From Chloroflexota bacterium (GTDB lineage Bacteria; Chloroflexota; UBA6077; CF-72): a stretch of DNA of 8,055 nucleotides. The DNA lies in assembly GCA_019247135.1 (NCBI GenBank), contig JAFAPL010000329.1:1-8055 (forward strand). The letters run 5' to 3'. The notes below the pieces were generated by a model. That model had not been told where the DNA came from, did no database searches, and saw only the letters and a list, made by a program, of their open reading frames with translations. Positions 5,723-8,055 of this stretch are shown in pieces. The translations under genes were made by a program, and so were the position numbers. How positions within the stretch are numbered: the stretch's first letter is position 1; each line of letters opens with the position of its first letter.

Positions 5723-5727
5723 ATACT
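5722..5727 (+). promoter_or_regulatory. -10 element TATACT of the CxxC/coiled-coil gene
   Basis: TATACT matches five of six consensus bases and ends 7 nt before the GTG at 5735, so transcription would begin on or next to the start codon. No good -35 hexamer is visible at 16-18 bp. It abuts the palindrome at 5709-5722. Confidence 0.5.
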
Positions 5728-5734
5728 GAGGTAC

Positions 5735-6070
5735 GTGGGTGCCCGCTGCCCGCGATGTCTGGAGCTGGAGGACGAAATCAATGAGCTGCGTCAACGTCTG
5801 GCCGCCGTGGGTCAGTTCGTGGTTGCCTCACCTGGACCCAACATAGGCCTGAACGTCGAGCGCGAACTGGCCCGCTGGCTGGCGGTCAATTCGCAGGCTG
5901 ACGCCGCGAGTGGCTTCCGCGCTGGCTGGGCGCGTCTGGCGCGGCTAGTCTCCGCACGTTTGCGTGATTGGGAAGCGCGCTGGTTTCGGTCGATGCGCGA
6001 AAACGATCGCCTGCGTGCGCGGATTGGCATGCTGGTGAGCGAGATGAGTCGGCTGCGCGACCGCGGTTGA
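5735..6070 (+). CDS. Hypothetical protein with CxxC motif and coiled coils
   Basis: I do not recognise this 111-residue protein. It opens with Cys5-Pro-Arg-Cys8, half of a typical zinc-binding knuckle, followed directly by a charged heptad-like helix (LELEDEINELRQRL, 9-22). A Pro/Gly-rich break (32-38) leads to an amphipathic region rich in Trp and Arg (40-85, with Trp48, 65, 79 and 83), and the end is a second coiled-coil-like helix (88-109). With only two Cys, metal binding would need a dimer, which the coiled coils could provide. It looks soluble and basic, suggesting a nucleic-acid or protein partner, but this is inference. The GTG start is favoured by TATACT 7 nt upstream; GAGG at 5728-5731 is too close (3 nt) to be a normal Shine-Dalgarno. 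The gene is preceded by an SOS-box-like palindrome and ends 9 bp from the converging serine hydrolase gene. Confidence 0.65.
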   Translation: MGARCPRCLELEDEINELRQRLAAVGQFVVASPGPNIGLNVERELARWLAVNSQADAASGFRAGWARLARLVSARLRDWEARWFRSMRENDRLRARIGMLVSEMSRLRDRG

Positions 6071-6079
6071 GTCCAGACG

Positions 6080-7666
6080 CTAGCGGTGGCTGGCGGTCGC
6101 CGTGGGCGCTGCTGGGCGCGGTGTGGCCGGCTTTGGCGTGGCCGGCGGCGGCGTCGGGGCAGCCGCTGGCTGGGTCGGCGCGAGGGTCGGTGGAACAGCC
6201 GGCGCGGACGTCGCGGTCGGGGGCGGGGGAACGGTGGGCTTTGGAATCGGCGTGTCGGTGAACCGGACCGTGGGTGTATCGGCCGCGCGTGCATTCACCA
6301 CCGTGTGCGCATCGACGCTCGTCGGCACGGACGCCGCGGCGGGTGTCGGCGTCGACGGCGTGGTGGCAGCCGTCGTAGTCGTGCTGACGATCGGTGCCGT
6401 CGCGGCTGTGCCGGCCGTGGCCACTGGCGTTCGGGCTGGCGTGTCAGCGGTCGCGACGAGTGCGGCTGGCACTGCGTCGCTGCGTTGGGTCCGGATTGGC
6501 TCGGTCGCGACCGCGAGAACCGGCGGATTCGGCTGCCGCCAGACCGGCGGAATCGGCCGTGATGGCGCGGGCGGGATCAATGGGCGATCGCTGGCGGGTG
6601 GCTGGGCGTCGAAGTACGAGTACGCCGCCAGCGCCAGGCGGGCGATGGCAGTCGCGGCCGCGGTTTCGTCGGTCGTGTCCGATACGAGCACGGCAAGGGC
6701 GACTGTGGAGTTTGGTCCGTACAGAAGTCCGACGTCATTGACCACGCCCGGGAGATTGCCAGTCTTGTGCGCGACCTGGACCCCGTCAGGCAGAAGGCGC
6801 GGGATACGGTCGTTGACTCGCTGTCGCAGCAGCAGGTGGACCATGTCCGCGCTGTCGCCCGGGGACACCGCCCGACCGCGCGCCACCGTCTCGAGGAAGC
6901 TCTCCATGTCCAGCGCGGAGCTGGTCATCCGATCGAGGCTGTAATGCGTCGTGTCCATCCCGAGCACCCGTATCGAGGCATTGACTTCCGCCGCGCCAAC
7001 GCGGCTGCCGAGCATCACCGCCGCCGTGTTGTCGCTCAGGGTGACCATGCGCTCGAGGGCTTCGGCCACGCTGAGGCTCTCGCCGACTCCGAGCTCCATC
7101 GTGCCCGCGTCATATGAGCGCGCCTCTTCGCTGATCGGCAGCTGCTCCGAGAACGAGATCCCCGAGTCGAAGACCGCGTACAGGATCGGCAGCTTGTACA
7201 GGCTCGCCGACTGCAGCTCGTCGGACCCGTTGAGCACCGCGCCCTTGCCGCTGCCGAGGTCTTTCACGGCGACCCCAACGTGCCCGTCCACGCCGCTCAC
7301 GGCTTCGTCGAGCAGGCCGGCGAGCGTCGAATCGAGCTGAATCCCCGGGCTGGCCTGCCACTGGTGCATCAGCGGAGTCGCCGGCCGCTGCGCCGACGCG
7401 GACGCGTCGATCGGTGTTGCCGGCGTGGGTCCCTGAAGCATCGGCCCAGTCGCTGCCGAGTGGATCCCACCAGTCGAATCGGGCGCCTGGGAGGCTCGCA
7501 CGGCCTGGGCGCCGCCGGCGAAATGAAGCCACACCGCGCCAATCCCGATCGCGCACAACGCCGCGATCGGAAGGACGAGCAAACGGGCTGTCGAACCACG
7601 CGGACGCTCTCGTACTGAGCCGCGGCTCGGCACGCCGCGGCTCGCGTACGGACGTTGGCCAGACAT
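6080..7666 (-). CDS. Membrane-anchored serine hydrolase, class A beta-lactamase/PBP-like, with Pro/Thr-rich tail
   Basis: A 528-residue exported protein. A basic cytoplasmic start (1-28) precedes one hydrophobic segment (about 29-50), likely an uncleaved membrane anchor. A Ser/Pro/Ala linker (about 52-105) leads to a catalytic domain (about 110-352) with the three active-site motifs of penicillin-recognising enzymes: Ser155-x-x-Lys158 (SLYK), Ser211-Asp-Asn213 and Lys301-Thr-Gly303. The omega-loop Glu of class A beta-lactamases, expected some 36 residues after SDN, is missing because DRM passes straight into TSSALDMESF. It may therefore be a peptidoglycan D,D-peptidase or esterase rather than a true lactamase. 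The last about 170 residues (360-528) are Pro/Thr/Ala/Val-rich and probably disordered within or beyond the wall. The ATG start lies 15 nt after TATACT on the minus strand, with no good ribosome site. Fold call is firm; reaction uncertain. Confidence 0.85.
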   Translation of the reverse strand: MSGQRPYASRGVPSRGSVRERPRGSTARLLVLPIAALCAIGIGAVWLHFAGGAQAVRASQAPDSTGGIHSAATGPMLQGPTPATPIDASASAQRPATPLMHQWQASPGIQLDSTLAGLLDEAVSGVDGHVGVAVKDLGSGKGAVLNGSDELQSASLYKLPILYAVFDSGISFSEQLPISEEARSYDAGTMELGVGESLSVAEALERMVTLSDNTAAVMLGSRVGAAEVNASIRVLGMDTTHYSLDRMTSSALDMESFLETVARGRAVSPGDSADMVHLLLRQRVNDRIPRLLPDGVQVAHKTGNLPGVVNDVGLLYGPNSTVALAVLVSDTTDETAAATAIARLALAAYSYFDAQPPASDRPLIPPAPSRPIPPVWRQPNPPVLAVATEPIRTQRSDAVPAALVATADTPARTPVATAGTAATAPIVSTTTTAATTPSTPTPAAASVPTSVDAHTVVNARAADTPTVRFTDTPIPKPTVPPPPTATSAPAVPPTLAPTQPAAAPTPPPATPKPATPRPAAPTATASHR

Positions 7667-7669
7667 GCG

Positions 7670-7894
7670 GTGGTCCGGCGCAGTATAGGCGTCCCGGCCG
7701 CGCCGCTGGCTCAGTCGGGCAAGCTCATCGTCGAATGCCGCGACGTCGAGCGCGTCGTGCGGCGTGCCGTCGCATCCTTCGACGCCGAGCGACGACGGCT
7801 GGCCGCCACACGGTCCGTCTACCTGGTTGATCTCGAGCGCTGGCCGTACCGGCGCGCGGGCGGCGAATCGCTGAGGAACGCCTCAGGTTTGTGA
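7670..7894 (+). CDS. Doubtful small ORF, unknown product
   Basis: An open frame fills the gap between two minus-strand genes. It could start at TTG 7655, overlapping the serine hydrolase start, or at GTG 7670, giving about 74 residues. The middle (KLIVECRDVERVVRRAVASFDAERRRLAATRSVYLVDLERW) looks protein-like, with an amphipathic Arg-rich helix and GC-rich third positions similar to real genes here. Against it, there is no ribosome binding site or promoter before either start, it overlaps the control region of the serine hydrolase gene, and its end overlaps the stop of the LPRTG gene by 12 bp. It matches no family I recognise. It is listed because it is the only coding candidate in a 216-bp gap. 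Confidence 0.25.
   Translation: MVRRSIGVPAAPLAQSGKLIVECRDVERVVRRAVASFDAERRRLAATRSVYLVDLERWPYRRAGGESLRNASGL
7682..7687 (-). promoter_or_regulatory. -10 element TATACT of the serine hydrolase gene
   Basis: Read on the minus strand, TATACT (five of six consensus bases) ends 15 nt before the ATG at 7666, predicting a leader of about 8 nt. No convincing -35 is seen at 16-18 bp. Confidence 0.45.
7871..7886. terminator. Hairpin CTGAGG-AACG-CCTCAG over the end of the LPRTG gene
   Basis: A perfect 6-bp stem with a 4-nt loop that includes the stop codon of the minus-strand LPRTG gene. On the minus strand no T-tract follows; on the plus strand GTTTGTG follows, a weak T-rich run. It may be a weak or bidirectional transcription end point, or a 3' stabilising hairpin. 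Confidence 0.35.
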
Positions 7895-8055
7895 TCGCGA
7901 GCGTCGACGCACGAACAGGCCGGCGCCAATCAGCAGCGCACCAATGACCAATCCGAACTGGCCCACAGGCAGCCCGGCGCCGGCATCACCAGTGCGCGGT
8001 AGCGCGCTCGGCAGCTGGGCTGCGCCGCCGGCGGCCGCGCCCGCGACGGTCAAAG
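7883..8055 (-). CDS. C-terminus of an LPXTG sortase-anchored surface protein (truncated by window edge)
   Basis: Only the last 56 residues are present; the gene runs off the right edge. Read on the minus strand from 8053, an Ala/Gly-rich linker leads to the sorting signal LPRTG (7988-8002), followed by a Gly/Ala/Leu hydrophobic segment (GQFGLVIGALLIGAGLFV) and the positive tail RRRSRSQT before the TGA at 7883-7885. The order LPxTG, membrane segment, Arg-rich tail is the classic cell-wall sorting signal: sortase cuts between Thr and Gly and joins the protein to the cell envelope. There are 39 residues from the Leu of LPRTG to the C-terminus, a normal distance. The extracellular function is unknown because the rest of the gene is missing. 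It is on the same strand as the serine hydrolase gene but 216 bp upstream of it, so a shared operon is uncertain. Confidence 0.85.
   Translation of the reverse strand, partial: LTVAGAAAGGAAQLPSALPRTGDAGAGLPVGQFGLVIGALLIGAGLFVRRRSRSQT

Noticed and set aside
6102..6944. Plus-strand Gly/Ala/Val-rich frame of 280 codons
   Set aside because: It is antisense to the Pro/Thr/Ala-rich tail and catalytic domain of the serine hydrolase; the composition is explained by that gene.
6080..7666. Calling the serine hydrolase a beta-lactamase resistance gene
   Set aside because: The general-base Glu region of class A enzymes is absent and the long tail and membrane anchor are atypical, so resistance is not supported.

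Overview
The window is a GC-rich stretch of bacterial chromosome, with GC-rich third codon positions and frequent GTG starts. Three observations point to a single-membrane (monoderm) bacterium: a truncated surface protein with an LPRTG sortase signal at the right edge, a Pro/Thr/Ala-rich tail on a secreted serine hydrolase, and a GAAC-N4-GTTC element of the LexA type used by Gram-positive bacteria. Chloroflexota, or a neighbouring phylum such as Actinomycetota or Dormibacterota, fits best. This is inference from style and family, not a database match.

Layout. Positions 1-357 have no convincing gene. They hold an array of 12-bp repeats (41-173) and a 39-bp tandem duplication (212-293), followed by a likely promoter and ribosome binding site. 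Next is a same-strand cluster: a CRP/FNR-type regulator (358-1038), a PHBH-fold FAD monooxygenase-like protein (1079-2347) and a thiamine-diphosphate 2-oxoacid dehydrogenase E1 alpha subunit (2363-3385) with no beta subunit next to it. A small degenerate receiver-domain protein (minus, 3429-3854) is divergent from a CynX/NimT-like MFS transporter (plus, about 4001-5176), with an inverted repeat between them. A PaaI-type hotdog thioesterase (minus, 5254-5679) is divergent from an unrecognised CxxC/coiled-coil protein (plus, 5735-6070) across 55 bp that contain the GAAC-N4-GTTC palindrome. A membrane-anchored serine hydrolase with class A beta-lactamase-like motifs (minus, 6080-7666) follows, then a doubtful small ORF, then the C-terminus of the LPRTG protein (minus, 7883 to the edge).

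How the parts may work together. The first three genes could be a metabolic cluster (oxidation of an aromatic or polyketide-like substrate, and oxidative decarboxylation of a 2-oxoacid) under the CRP/FNR protein, but no substrate can be read from sequence. The last two minus-strand genes act outside the cell, one on peptidoglycan or a related ester/amide and the other sortase-anchored to the wall.

The features most worth a second look are the SOS-box-like operator over the promoter of the unknown CxxC gene, the 12-bp array before the regulator, the pseudo-receiver lacking its phospho-acceptor Asp, and the orphan E1 alpha with Asn at a normally catalytic His. In addition, TAnnnT hexamers lie 6 to 15 nt before six start codons that lack a good Shine-Dalgarno sequence, which suggests leaderless or very short-leader transcription. 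No RNA gene, insertion sequence or CRISPR array was seen.
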